Assembly (NCBI RefSeq): GCF_015209505.1
Contig: NZ_JADEYC010000015.1
Coordinates: 1-64,000, forward strand
Source of the DNA: Saccharopolyspora montiporae
Lineage (GTDB): Bacteria; Actinomycetota; Actinomycetes; Mycobacteriales; Pseudonocardiaceae
Length of the DNA: 64,000 bases
Direction of reading: 5' to 3'
The notes below the pieces were generated by a model. The model made no database searches. It was not told where the DNA came from and saw only the letters and a list, made by a program, of their open reading frames with translations. The translations under genes were made by a program, and so were the position numbers. This document shows, one piece after another, positions 25,952 through 34,760 of this stretch (its first letter is position 1; each line of letters opens with the position of its first letter).

Positions 25952-26446
25952 TCAGAACGGCGGCTCGTCGCTGAAACCGTTGCCGCCCGAACCCGCCGGC
26001 GGGGCCGAACCCCACGGGTCGTCGGCCTGACCTGCGGCGGCCATACCGCCGCCGCCACCGCTGAACCCGCCGCCGCCACCGCGACTGACCTTGTTGACCT
26101 TGGCAGTGGCGTAGCGCAGTGCCGGGCCGATCTCGTCGACATCGAGCTCGACGACCGTGCGCTTCTCGCCTTCCTTCGTCTCGAAGGAGCGCTGCCGCAG
26201 CCGTCCCTGGGCGAGCACGCGCATGCCGCGCGTCAGCGACTCGGCCACGTTCTCCGCGGCCTGGCGCCAGATGCTGCACCGCATGAAGAGGGGGTCGCCG
26301 TCCTTCCACTCGCCGTTCTGGCGGTCGAAGGTCCGCGGGGTGGACGCGATCGTGAAGTTCGCGACCGCGGCACCGGACGGGGTGAAGCGCAGTTCCGGGT
26401 CGGCGGTGAGGTTGCCGACCACCGTGATTACCGTTTCACCAGCCAT
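25952..26446 (-). CDS. ssb: Single-stranded DNA-binding protein
   Basis: 164 residues from ATG 26446. The OB fold starts [33 protein letters not shown] and includes [31 protein letters not shown] Gly-rich linker leads to the acidic tip SDEPPF, the usual docking peptide for replication and repair partners. It follows rpsF by 50 bases. A paralogue elsewhere in the genome is common in actinomycetes but cannot be seen here. Confidence 0.97.
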   Translation of the reverse strand: MAGETVITVVGNLTADPELRFTPSGAAVANFTIASTPRTFDRQNGEWKDGDPLFMRCSIWRQAAENVAESLTRGMRVLAQGRLRQRSFETKEGEKRTVVELDVDEIGPALRYATAKVNKVSRGGGGGFSGGGGGMAAAGQADDPWGSAPPAGSGGNGFSDEPPF

Positions 26447-26496
26447 GACCTGGGGACTCCAGTCTGCTCGTAGCGGGTTCGCCGGTCAGTGCCGGA

Positions 26497-26835
26497 TCAG
26501 GCAGACGCCTTGGCGTTGGCCTTGGCGAAACGAGCGGCCTTGCGGGGCTCGACGACCTTGCGCAGCACCTTGGTCCGCAGGATGGACTCGTTGAGGTTCA
26601 GCTGGCGGTCCAGCTCCTTGATCGTCGCCGACTCGCTGTTGATGTCGAGGACGACGTAGACGCCTTCGGCCTGCTTGTTGATCTCGTACGACAGCCGGCG
26701 GCGGCCCCAGACATCGAGCTTCTCGATGGTGCCGCCGTCGTTGCGCACGACTTTGAGGAAGTTCTCCAAGGACGAAGCGACGTTGCGCTCGTCCTGGCTC
26801 GGGTCGAGGATGACCATGAGCTCGTAATGACGCAT
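26497..26835 (-). CDS. rpsF: 30S ribosomal protein S6
   Basis: 112 residues from ATG 26835, selected because the AGGAGGTGA ribosome binding site is ten bases upstream; the GTG at 26844 is only one base from that site. The sequence [27 protein letters not shown] and [23 protein letters not shown] is classical S6. It heads the cluster with ssb, rpsR and rplI. The conserved order is shared across actinobacteria. Confidence 0.97.
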   Translation of the reverse strand: MRHYELMVILDPSQDERNVASSLENFLKVVRNDGGTIEKLDVWGRRRLSYEINKQAEGVYVVLDINSESATIKELDRQLNLNESILRTKVLRKVVEPRKAARFAKANAKASA

Positions 26836-26950
26836 GAGGACCACTCACCTCCTGTGGACTCGCGGCCACGGGCTCTCCGTGGCAGGAGGGTCGTCACGTC
26901 GACGAACCGGTCAAGGCTAGCAAGCCCCTCCGGCAGTGCTCCGGACCGGG

Positions 26951-27955
26951 TCAGCTCCTGCGCAGCACCCAGCTGCGGACCAGAGCGGCCGTCACCAGCG
27001 CGAGCGACACCGCGCCGAGCAGCACGGGAGCCGCGATCCGGTCGGTGCTGCTCTCCGCGGCCACCGGGCGCGCCTCGCCGGCGGCCTCGACCTCCGCGCG
27101 CTGCTCGCGGGTCTGCTGCTGCGCCGCGGAGTGCTGCTGCTGTTCCGCGGACGGGGGCGGTGTCCCGCCCTGCGGGGACTCCTGCGGCAGCCGACCGAAA
27201 CGCCCCTGCTCCCAGGGAAGTTCGGAAGCGGGCAGGTCGCGCAGCTCGGGAGGCAGCACGCTCAGCGCCGCGGGGGACGCGTCGGGGTCAACCGCGGTCA
27301 CCGGTGCCGAGCGCTGCGGCGCGGTCGGCGCACCCGGCTGCGCGGATCCCGGCTGCTCGGGCGGCGGTGCGGGGTTGCTCGGCTCGGCGGGAGGCGGCTG
27401 TTCGTTCGCGGGAGGCTGCTCCGGCGGCGCGGGCTGCCCGGTCTCCTCGTCCTCCTCCGGGACCTCGGCGCGCACGGTGACGCCGTTGCCGATGCTGACC
27501 AGGTTGCGGAAGTGGGAGGACACGTCCTCGACCTTGTCCTCCGGCAACCCGATCGCGGCCAGCTCGGATTCGGCGGCGTCGGCGATGTCCGCGCCGGAGT
27601 AGAAGTTGCTGCCTTCCTCGGCGGTGCCCAGCGGGATCGGGTCGAGCTCGCGGAACTGCTCGGTGGCCTCGTCGGCCGGACCGAAGGCCAGCGGCATGGC
27701 CAGCAGCACGGCCTGGCGCACCTTGAAGTCCATCACCGCCGGGTCCAGCACCACCTGCTGGCCCGGCTGCGCGTCGACGACGGCCAGCGCCGAGTCGACG
27801 ACGACGGGTTCGGCCGCGGATGCGGATTCGGCTGACGCGGTGCCCGCTCCGGCTGCGGCTCCCGCGGCGAGCACGAGCCCGGCGAGTCCGGTGCCCGTCA
27901 CCCGGACCGCGGGCTTGATCAGCGGATGCGGGCGTCCCCGCCGCGAACCGTCCAT
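26951..27955 (-). CDS. Secreted/membrane-anchored Pro-rich surface protein
   Basis: 334 residues from ATG 27955, supported by GGGGAGG eight bases upstream. An N-terminal signal (LAGLVLAAGAAAGAGTASAESASA) is followed by a folded domain of about 120 residues, then a Pro/Glu/Gln-rich stretch and a C-terminal helix (APVLLGAVSLALVTAALV) ending in WVLRRS. This architecture fits a surface protein held in the membrane, with the C-terminal end inside. No LPXTG motif is seen. Family not recognised. It lies directly upstream of rpsF on the same strand, with 115 bases between them, and is not clearly part of the ribosomal operon. Confidence 0.65.
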   Translation of the reverse strand: MDGSRRGRPHPLIKPAVRVTGTGLAGLVLAAGAAAGAGTASAESASAAEPVVVDSALAVVDAQPGQQVVLDPAVMDFKVRQAVLLAMPLAFGPADEATEQFRELDPIPLGTAEEGSNFYSGADIADAAESELAAIGLPEDKVEDVSSHFRNLVSIGNGVTVRAEVPEEDEETGQPAPPEQPPANEQPPPAEPSNPAPPPEQPGSAQPGAPTAPQRSAPVTAVDPDASPAALSVLPPELRDLPASELPWEQGRFGRLPQESPQGGTPPPSAEQQQHSAAQQQTREQRAEVEAAGEARPVAAESSTDRIAAPVLLGAVSLALVTAALVRSWVLRRS

Positions 27956-28104
27956 TGCGCGCCTCCCCACGAACGTGTGAGCCCTAGCCTCTCAGATACG
28001 AACAACTCGCCGACACCGCTCCGGGTAACGGTGTGTGGGGAAATTCGGTGCGAACTCCGCCATTCGGCCGCGTCCGGCGGGCAAGTGCGGTGAACGGCAC
28101 ACCT

Positions 28105-28125
28105 GCCCCGCCGATGCGGCGGGGC
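28105..28125. terminator. Hairpin after YhgE-like gene
   Basis: GCCCCGCCG (28105-28113) and CGGCGGGGC (28117-28125) form a perfect nine-bp stem with a three-base loop, about 50 bases beyond the YhgE-type stop. A second GGACG/CGTCC stem follows near 28130-28147. Likely a leftward terminator. Confidence 0.55.
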
Positions 28126-28174
28126 GCCCGGACGTCCCCCGTCCGAGCGCCCCGCTCAGTCACCCCCGGTGCGT

Positions 28175-30127
28175 TCAGGCGCGCGCCACCTGCTGCAGCC
28201 CGTGGCCCACGGCCATCCCGGTGGCCTTGACCGTGCGGGTGCGTTCCACGGCCAGGTAGCTCACCGCCAGCCCGGCCAGCGCCCACACGACCAGCGCCGC
28301 GATCCCGCCGCCGCCCGGTGCGGTGGCGGCGAACACGGCGCGCAGCCCGTCCAGCGCGGGACCCACCGGCAGCACCCCGGTGATCTGCTGCAGCACTCCG
28401 GGCACCGCCGTGGTGAACCCGGTAGCCAGCACGAGCAGGCCGACCAGCATGGACAGGAACCGGCCGAATCCGCCGACGGCACCCAGCGCCTGGTTGACCG
28501 CGGTGAACGCCAGCGCGATCAGCACCAGCAGGCCCGCGCTCGCGGCCCACGGACCGGCGGCGAGCCCCTGGGCCGCGCCGACGACCGCGGACACCAGCAG
28601 GCCCTGCACCGCGGCGACCGCGGCGGGCAACCGGAATCCGTCCCACACCAGCCGCAGCGAGGAGCGGGTGGACTCCAGCGCGTGCCCGGGCACCGGGCGC
28701 AGCACGAGGAAGGTCGCCAGCGCGCCGGCCCACAGCGCGAGCACCGCGTACAGCGGCGGCCCGGAGGAACCGAAGCCGTGCCCGGTCCCCTCCTCCGCGC
28801 TGATCGGGTCGGCCACGGTCTGCGCGAGCTGGTCCCGCTCGCCCTCCGAGTAGGTGGGCAGTTCCTCCACCGCCCGGTCCAGCCCGGAGGAGAGCTCCCC
28901 GGTGCCGTCGCCGAGCTGGCTGGCCCCGTTGGACAGCTCGCGGATGCCGCCGGAGAGCTGATCCGCACCGTCGGCGAGGCCGTTGGCCCCGTCCCCGGTC
29001 TGCTGCAGGCCGCCCGCCAGCTGGTCGGCACCGCCGGCCAACTGGTCGGCACCGCCGGCGAGCTGGTCGACCCCGCCGGACAGCGCGCCCAGGCCGCCGC
29101 CGGACTCCGGCGTGCGCCCGGCGAGCGCGTCCAGTCCACCGGAGATCCCGTCGCTGGCCAGCTGGACCTGCCCGGCGCCTTCGGCGAGCGCTTCGGCCTT
29201 GGCCGCCTGGATGGCGACCTTGGTGCACACCGGGAGCGTGCCCGGCGGGCAGGTCTTGGTCATCTCACCGAGGTCGTCGGCCATGGTCTGCAGCTCACCG
29301 CGGATCTGCGTGACGCCCTCGTTCTCCTGCGCGGAGACGTCGGCCAGGGTGCCGGCCTGCTCCGGGAGCGCAGCGGTCTGCTCGCGCATCTGCGCCAGGC
29401 CCGCGGCCAGCCCGTTGGCCCCCTCGGCGAGCTGGTCGGCACCGCCGCCGAGCTGCCCGATCCCGTCGGCCAGCGCCCGCGACCCGCCGGCGAGCTCGTC
29501 CCCGCCTGCGGCGAGTTGCTCGGTCCCGCCTGCCAGCTGCTCGGCGCCGTCGGCCAGCGAGGTCGCGCCGTTCGAGGCTTCGCCGAGCTGGTCGCCGAGC
29601 GTGTTGAACCCGACGTAGAGGTTGTCCAGGTAAGTGGTGGTGAGCTCGTTGCCGAGCAGGCCGGTCGCCGTGGAGGTCACCTCGCGGCTGACGGCCTCAT
29701 CGGCCAGCTTGCTGCGCTCACCGGTGGTCACGTCGATCGTGGCCTGCTGGGCCTGCGCGGGATCACCGGAGAACGAGGTGGCGGCCGCGGAGAAGTTCTC
29801 CGGGATCGTCACCACCGCCGCGTAGGTGCCGTCCTGCAGCCCTTCGGCGGCGGTCTGCTGGTTGGCGAACTCCCACTCGTAGTTGCTGTCGATCTCGTCG
29901 CCGGCGAGCTTGCCGGACAGCTGCCTGCCGAGCGGGGTGAGCTGGCCTTGGACCTCGACCGGTTCGTCGTTGTTCACGATGGCGGCTTTGACGCCGCCCC
30001 TCTGCTCGTCCGGATCGCCCAGCGCCCAGACGAGCACGCCCGCGATGGCCAGCGGGACCAGCAGGAGACCGATGACGGGCAGGACCGCGCTGCGGAAGCG
30101 GGACCGCCCTGGGGATATCGAGCGCAC
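28175..30127 (-). CDS. YhgE/Pip-type membrane protein
   Basis: 650 residues from ATG or GTG near 30127. An N-terminal hydrophobic helix (VLPVIGLLLVPLAIAGVLVWAL) is followed by an extracytoplasmic domain with many seven-residue repeats of the form GAxQLAxG (for example GGADQLAGGADQLAGG), which form a helical stalk. Six C-terminal hydrophobic segments resemble ABC-2-type permease helices. This is the YhgE/Pip layout, seen in phage infection proteins and in ESX/lantibiotic export relatives. It lies 19 bases after the MMPL gene and probably acts with it. It is controlled with it by the TetR at 33154. Confidence 0.88.
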   Translation of the reverse strand: MRSISPGRSRFRSAVLPVIGLLLVPLAIAGVLVWALGDPDEQRGGVKAAIVNNDEPVEVQGQLTPLGRQLSGKLAGDEIDSNYEWEFANQQTAAEGLQDGTYAAVVTIPENFSAAATSFSGDPAQAQQATIDVTTGERSKLADEAVSREVTSTATGLLGNELTTTYLDNLYVGFNTLGDQLGEASNGATSLADGAEQLAGGTEQLAAGGDELAGGSRALADGIGQLGGGADQLAEGANGLAAGLAQMREQTAALPEQAGTLADVSAQENEGVTQIRGELQTMADDLGEMTKTCPPGTLPVCTKVAIQAAKAEALAEGAGQVQLASDGISGGLDALAGRTPESGGGLGALSGGVDQLAGGADQLAGGADQLAGGLQQTGDGANGLADGADQLSGGIRELSNGASQLGDGTGELSSGLDRAVEELPTYSEGERDQLAQTVADPISAEEGTGHGFGSSGPPLYAVLALWAGALATFLVLRPVPGHALESTRSSLRLVWDGFRLPAAVAAVQGLLVSAVVGAAQGLAAGPWAASAGLLVLIALAFTAVNQALGAVGGFGRFLSMLVGLLVLATGFTTAVPGVLQQITGVLPVGPALDGLRAVFAATAPGGGGIAALVVWALAGLAVSYLAVERTRTVKATGMAVGHGLQQVARA

Positions 30128-30146
30128 AGCGGCTACCTCGGCTTTC

Positions 30147-32966
30147 TTACAGAGTCGCGTCCGAGAGGGGGCGGTACGGCGCCGTGCCGTGCTCGCGCAG
30201 GTCGGTGACCTCGACCCGAGCGGTGGACGGCAGCAGGTCGCGCATGTCGGCCAGTCCGGTCGTGCCGGCGATCACCGCCGTGTCCGCGTCGGCGAGCAGA
30301 TCGCGGATCTCGTGCCGCTCACCGGGGTCGGTGACCCGGTCGGTGCGGTCGAGCACCAGGGCCTCCGGGCGGTCGCGCAGCGCACGGCGCACCGATTCGG
30401 CACCGCCGTCGCCCGCGTCCACGCAGGCCACCCGGGAGCGGACCGCGGAGGCCCGCGCGGGCAGCACGTGGCCGAGGACCTTGAGCTTGCCGCCGTCGGC
30501 GGACATCCGGCCGGACAGCGTGAGCAGCAGCGCGCTCACCGCGGCCTCGTCCGTGCCGCGCACCACGTGCGTGCCGCCGCGCGGTGCGCGGAACCCGACC
30601 CCGCGGTAGATCGGCCGGCCGGAGGCGGGTTCCCGCAGGTGCAGCCCTTCGCAGGCGACCGCGTCGGTCGAACCGGGTTCCGGCCAGTCGGCCAGCCGCA
30701 GCTCCTCGTGCAGGTTCTCGCCCTCCACGTCGAAGGACGGCAGTGCGCGGCCCAACCTGCGCGGCATCCACCAGGCGTGCCTGCCGAGCAGCGCCATCAC
30801 CGCGGGGACCAGGGTCATCCGCACGATGAACGCGTCGACGAACACCCCGACGGCCAGGCCGAACGCGATCGGTTTGAGGTTGGCGTCGCCTTCGGGCACG
30901 AACGCCACGAACACGGCGAACATGATCACCGCGGCGGCGGTCACCACCGGGGCCGAGGCGACGAAGCCGCTGCGCACCGAGCGGGCAGCGTCCCCGGTGC
31001 GCACGTAGTCCTCGCGCATCCGGGTGACGAGGAAGACCTCGTAGTCCATGGCGAGCCCGAACAGCACGCCCATGAGCACGATCGGCATGAAGCTGATGAC
31101 CGGGCCGGTGTAGTCGAGGTTGAACACCCCGGCCAGCCAGCCGTCCTGGAAGACCAGCTTCACCAGGCCCAGCGAGGCCCCGATGCTGAGCAGGTAGCCC
31201 AGGGTCGCCTTGATCGGCACGGCCACCGAGCGGAACACCATGGTCAGCAGGATCAGCGACAGGCCCACGACGACCACGCCGAACGGCACCAGGGCTTCGC
31301 CGAGCTTCTCCGAGACGTCGATGCCGACGGCGGTGAAGCCGGTGACCGAGAGGTCGATGCCGTGCTCGGCCTGGAAGTGCCCGTTCAGCGCGCGGAGCTC
31401 GTCGACGAGCTGGCGGGTCTGCTCGGAGTCCGGGGAGCCTTCCGGGACCACCTGCACGATCCCGGTGTCGGCGGTCGGGTTGGGCACCGCCATCGGCACG
31501 TCGGCCACGCCCGGCAGCTGGGAGATCTCCCGCTCCAGGTCCTCCATCAGCCCGAGCGGATCATCGCTGGTGACGATGTTGCCGGTGACGACGAGCGGGC
31601 CGTTGACGCCTTCGCCGAAGTGCTCGGAGACCAGGTCGTAGGTCACCCGCGGCGGATCGCCCTCGGGCAGCGCGCCCGCATCGGGCAGCGCGAGGCGGAG
31701 GCCGGCGGCGGGTGCGGTCGCCAGGCCGAGCACGCCGACCACGATGAGCACGGTCACCACCGGGAAGCGGGTCACCGCGCGCACCCAGCCGCCGAAGAAC
31801 CGGTTGCCGTGCGCGTTCTCGGCGGGCTGCTGCCCGTCGACGTGCTGCCCGTTGAGCTGCTGCCCGTCGACGTGCCGGTCGCCGGTGCCCTGCTGCACGT
31901 ACTGCTGCTGCGCGCCGCGCCGCTTGCCGCGCCGCTTCGAGCTGCGCGGGCGCAGCCGCTCGCCGGCGAAGCCGAGCAGCGCGGGCACCATGGTGAGCGA
32001 GACCAGCACGGCGAGGCCGACGGTCACCGCGGCGGTCAGCCCCATCACGGTCAGGAACGGGATCCCGGCGACGCCGAGGCCGACCAGGGCGATCATCACG
32101 GTCAGCCCGGCGAAGATGACGGCCGATCCGGCGGTGGCCACCGCGCGGGCCGCGGCTTCGCGGGGGCTGGATCCGCTGCGCAGTTCCTGCTGGTGCCGGG
32201 AGACGATGAACAGCGCGTAGTCGATCCCGACGGCCAGTCCGAGCATCAGTGCCAGCAGCGGGGCGGTGGCGGTGATCGGCGTGACGGCCGTGGCCAGCAG
32301 GATCAGCGCCATCGAGACGCCGACGCCGATGAGCGCGTTGATCAGCGGCATGCCTGCGGCGACGAAGGAGCCCAGCGTCAGCACCAGCACGATCAGCGCC
32401 ACGAGCAGGCCGAGCGCTTCGATGATGCTCAGCCCGGGCATCTCCTGGGCGAACAGCTGCCCGCCGTGCGAGACCTCGGTCCCGCCGGGCAGCCGGTCCT
32501 GCAGCGAGCCGGCGATCTCGGCGAAGGAGTCCTTGGTGGAGTCGGTGATCTGGGTGGCGTCGCCGGACATCTGCACCGAGATGAGTCCGGCCCGGCCGTC
32601 CTCGCTGATCATCCCGCCGAGATCGGTCTGGTAGGGCGAGACGGCCTGTTCGGCCTGGTCCAGCTCGCCGAGCCGGTCGACGGTCTGCTCGACCTCGCGC
32701 TGCACGGCGGGGTCGTGCACGTCCTGACCGGGCGGGGCGACCACGATGACCTGTCCCTGGGCACCGCTGGTCTCCGGGAACGTCACCGACAGCCGGTCGA
32801 GGGCGTCCTGCGCCTCGGTGCCGGGAATGGTGACGGTGTTGTCCATGCCGTTGTTCAGCAGGCCGGCGGCCCCGCCCGCGACGGCCAGCGCCGCCAGCCA
32901 GAGGGCGAGCACGGTCTTGCGGAAGTCGAAGGCTCTGCGACCTAGCGAGTAGAGCAGTGACGACAC
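30147..32966 (-). CDS. MMPL-family exporter fused to ABC-ATPase-like tail
   Basis: 939 residues from GTG 32966, with GAAGGAG as ribosome binding site. Two repeats, each with one helix, a large periplasmic domain and five helices, are the RND/MMPL pattern; GLAVGIDYALFIVSRHQQE and GLAMDYEVFLVTRMRED carry the conserved Asp/Tyr of the proton relay. A Gln/His-rich linker separates the halves. Residues 771-939 look like an ABC ATPase without a functional Walker A (RGTDEAAVSALLLTLSGRM replaces GPNGAGKTTLL) or LSGGQ, but keep a Walker B-like ALVLDRTD. Proton-driven export of lipid or drug is likely; the tail may be regulatory. Operon with the YhgE gene. Confidence 0.88.
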   Translation of the reverse strand: MSSLLYSLGRRAFDFRKTVLALWLAALAVAGGAAGLLNNGMDNTVTIPGTEAQDALDRLSVTFPETSGAQGQVIVVAPPGQDVHDPAVQREVEQTVDRLGELDQAEQAVSPYQTDLGGMISEDGRAGLISVQMSGDATQITDSTKDSFAEIAGSLQDRLPGGTEVSHGGQLFAQEMPGLSIIEALGLLVALIVLVLTLGSFVAAGMPLINALIGVGVSMALILLATAVTPITATAPLLALMLGLAVGIDYALFIVSRHQQELRSGSSPREAAARAVATAGSAVIFAGLTVMIALVGLGVAGIPFLTVMGLTAAVTVGLAVLVSLTMVPALLGFAGERLRPRSSKRRGKRRGAQQQYVQQGTGDRHVDGQQLNGQHVDGQQPAENAHGNRFFGGWVRAVTRFPVVTVLIVVGVLGLATAPAAGLRLALPDAGALPEGDPPRVTYDLVSEHFGEGVNGPLVVTGNIVTSDDPLGLMEDLEREISQLPGVADVPMAVPNPTADTGIVQVVPEGSPDSEQTRQLVDELRALNGHFQAEHGIDLSVTGFTAVGIDVSEKLGEALVPFGVVVVGLSLILLTMVFRSVAVPIKATLGYLLSIGASLGLVKLVFQDGWLAGVFNLDYTGPVISFMPIVLMGVLFGLAMDYEVFLVTRMREDYVRTGDAARSVRSGFVASAPVVTAAAVIMFAVFVAFVPEGDANLKPIAFGLAVGVFVDAFIVRMTLVPAVMALLGRHAWWMPRRLGRALPSFDVEGENLHEELRLADWPEPGSTDAVACEGLHLREPASGRPIYRGVGFRAPRGGTHVVRGTDEAAVSALLLTLSGRMSADGGKLKVLGHVLPARASAVRSRVACVDAGDGGAESVRRALRDRPEALVLDRTDRVTDPGERHEIRDLLADADTAVIAGTTGLADMRDLLPSTARVEVTDLREHGTAPYRPLSDATL

Positions 32967-33023
32967 GCGAACTCCTTCGCCACGGCACACCGGTCCGGGG
33001 CCGAGATGGTGAGAACGGGCAGA

Positions 33024-33081
33024 ATACGAAAACGTATCCGATACACCTCTGTATCTGATACAGGATCGTATCCGCTACGAT
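33024..33081. promoter_or_regulatory. Operator array between MMPL and TetR genes
   Basis: Four dyads are packed into 58 bases: ATACG-AAAA-CGTAT (33024-33037), GTATC-C-GATAC (33034-33044), CTGTATC-T-GATACAG (33049-33063, perfect 15 bp) and ATCGTA-TCCGC-TACGAT (33065-33081). They lie in the 187-base gap between divergent genes. The natural reading is a binding region for the TetR protein at 33154, controlling both directions. Confidence 0.75.
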
Positions 33082-33153
33082 TTGTCACTCCATCGAGGGG
33101 GTTCGCGGTCTGCGAGCCTGGGAGTGGCAACGGCTGCAGAGAGGACACGCCCC

Positions 33154-33891
33154 GTGAGCAACAGCGAGCCCGTCACGTCCCCGCCCGGTGGCGGCAAGCG
33201 GGAGACGGCGCGCCGGGCCAAGACCCGGGAGCGGCTGCTGGACGCCGCGTACCGGCAGTTCTGCGCCAACGGGATCAACGGCACCTCCATCGAGGCGATC
33301 ACCGACGACGCCGGGTTCAGCCGCGGCGCCTTCTACTCCAACTTCGCCAGCAAGGAGGAGCTGTTCGTCGCGCTCACCGAGCGGGAGAACCGGACCCAGC
33401 TCGAAGCCCTGCGCGAGCGGTTCGCCGATGTCCTCGCCCCGCTCGGGCGCGCATCGGGCAAGCCCGGACCGGACGTCATCGAGGACGTCCTCGCCGACGT
33501 CCTGGCGTTCCAGCCGGCCGGTCGGCAGTGGTGCCTGCTCAACAGCGAGTTCCGGTTGCTGGCCATGCGCAACCAGCAGATCGCCCCGCAGTTCCTGGAC
33601 AGCACCCGCGCCTTCCACCGCGAGCTCGCCGCCATGGTGGACACCGCGCTGGCCGAGGTCGGGCTGCGCTTCGTGGTCGACTCGGTGCACTTGACCCGGA
33701 TGCTCATCGAGCAGTTCGAGACTTCGATGGAGGACGCGATCCTGGCCGGCGTCGAGGACACCGAACGCGCCGCGCGGGAGAACATCATGCTCACCCTGCC
33801 CCAGCTGGTGCACAGCCTTACCGAAGTCGCCGAACCCGGGAACGCCGAACCCGGGGTCGGCGACCCGCAAGCTTCGGCACAGCGGTCCTAA
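33154..33891 (+). CDS. TetR-family repressor
   Basis: 245 residues from GTG 33154, with a GAGAGGA ribosome binding site; the open frame begins further upstream at 33082. The N-terminal helix-turn-helix reads ERLLDAAYRQFCANGINGTSIEAITDDAGFSRGAFYSNFASKEELF. The remainder is an effector-binding helical domain with unknown ligand. It diverges from the MMPL-YhgE operon and shares its operator array, so autoregulation and repression of the exporter are expected. Confidence 0.92.
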   Translation: MSNSEPVTSPPGGGKRETARRAKTRERLLDAAYRQFCANGINGTSIEAITDDAGFSRGAFYSNFASKEELFVALTERENRTQLEALRERFADVLAPLGRASGKPGPDVIEDVLADVLAFQPAGRQWCLLNSEFRLLAMRNQQIAPQFLDSTRAFHRELAAMVDTALAEVGLRFVVDSVHLTRMLIEQFETSMEDAILAGVEDTERAARENIMLTLPQLVHSLTEVAEPGNAEPGVGDPQASAQRS

Positions 33892-33901
33892 ACTCTGCGG
33901 T

Positions 33902-34669
33902 ATGCGCATCGGGGCCCACGTCCGGGACGACGAACCGCTCATCGCCGCCAGTGAGCGCGGTGCCGAGGTGGTGCAGTTCTTCCTGTCCGACCCGCAGGGC
34001 TGGAAGGCGCCGAAACCGCATCCGCGCGCCGAGCAGCTGCGCAGCGGGGACGTCGAGGTGTTCGTGCACGCCCCGTACGTGATCAACGTGGCCTCGCTGA
34101 ACAACCGCATCCGCATCCCGTCCCGCAAGGCGGTGCTGCAGCAGGCGCGGGCCGCGGCAGACATCGGCGCGTCCGGGCTGATCGTGCACGGCGGGCACGT
34201 CACCAAGGACGACGATCCGGCCGAGGGCGTGGCCAACTGGCGCAAGCTGTTCGAGCGGCAGGCCGATGAGGGCGGGTTCGACGTCCCGGTGCTCATCGAG
34301 AACACCGCGGGCGGCGGCAACGCGATGGCCCGCTGGCTGGATTCGCTGGCCCGGCTGTGGGACGCGGTCGGCGAGTTCGGCGCCGGGTTCTGCCTGGACA
34401 CCTGCCACGCGCACGCCGCAGGCGAGGAGCTGGCCGGGATCGTGCAGCGGGTGCGCGCCATCACCGGGCGGATCGACCTGGTGCACCTCAACGACTCGCG
34501 CGACGAGTTCGGTTCCGCGCGCGACCGGCACACCAACATCGGCACCGGGCGCATCGACCGGGACCTGCTCGTGGCGGTGTGCGCGGAGGCGGCGGCGCCG
34601 GTCGTGGTGGAGACCCCGGACGAGGGGCAGGCCGCCGACATCGAGTTCCTGCGTTCCGCGCTGGGCTGA
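33902..34669 (+). CDS. Deoxyribonuclease IV / AP endonuclease 2 family
   Basis: 255 residues from ATG 33902. MRIGAHVRDDEPL and QFFLSDPQGWKAP begin a TIM barrel; HAPYVINVAS, HGGH, ENTAGGG, CLDTCHAHAAG and HLNDSRDEFGSARDRHTNIGTG carry the conserved metal-binding His, Asp and Glu residues of the Nfo/AP endonuclease 2 family. The enzyme cuts DNA at abasic sites in base-excision repair. It starts ten bases after the TetR stop. TAAACT at 33889-33894 is a possible -10 for a leaderless transcript. Confidence 0.88.
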   Translation: MRIGAHVRDDEPLIAASERGAEVVQFFLSDPQGWKAPKPHPRAEQLRSGDVEVFVHAPYVINVASLNNRIRIPSRKAVLQQARAAADIGASGLIVHGGHVTKDDDPAEGVANWRKLFERQADEGGFDVPVLIENTAGGGNAMARWLDSLARLWDAVGEFGAGFCLDTCHAHAAGEELAGIVQRVRAITGRIDLVHLNDSRDEFGSARDRHTNIGTGRIDRDLLVAVCAEAAAPVVVETPDEGQAADIEFLRSALG

Positions 34670-34760
34670 GCACCGAGTCGAACGGGAGGCTTCCGCCATC
34701 CGCACCACCCAGGAACCGGGCACGGGCCCGCGGCGGTCGACGATCTCCGGCCTGGTCGCG

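Noticed and set aside
26836..26844. GTG at 26844 as rpsF start
   Set aside because: The ribosome binding site is only one base away, whereas the ATG at 26835 has ideal spacing.
28169..30208. 679-codon plus-strand frame opposite the YhgE-like gene
   Set aside because: It mirrors the repeated coding sequence of the YhgE stalk and has no recognisable protein content.
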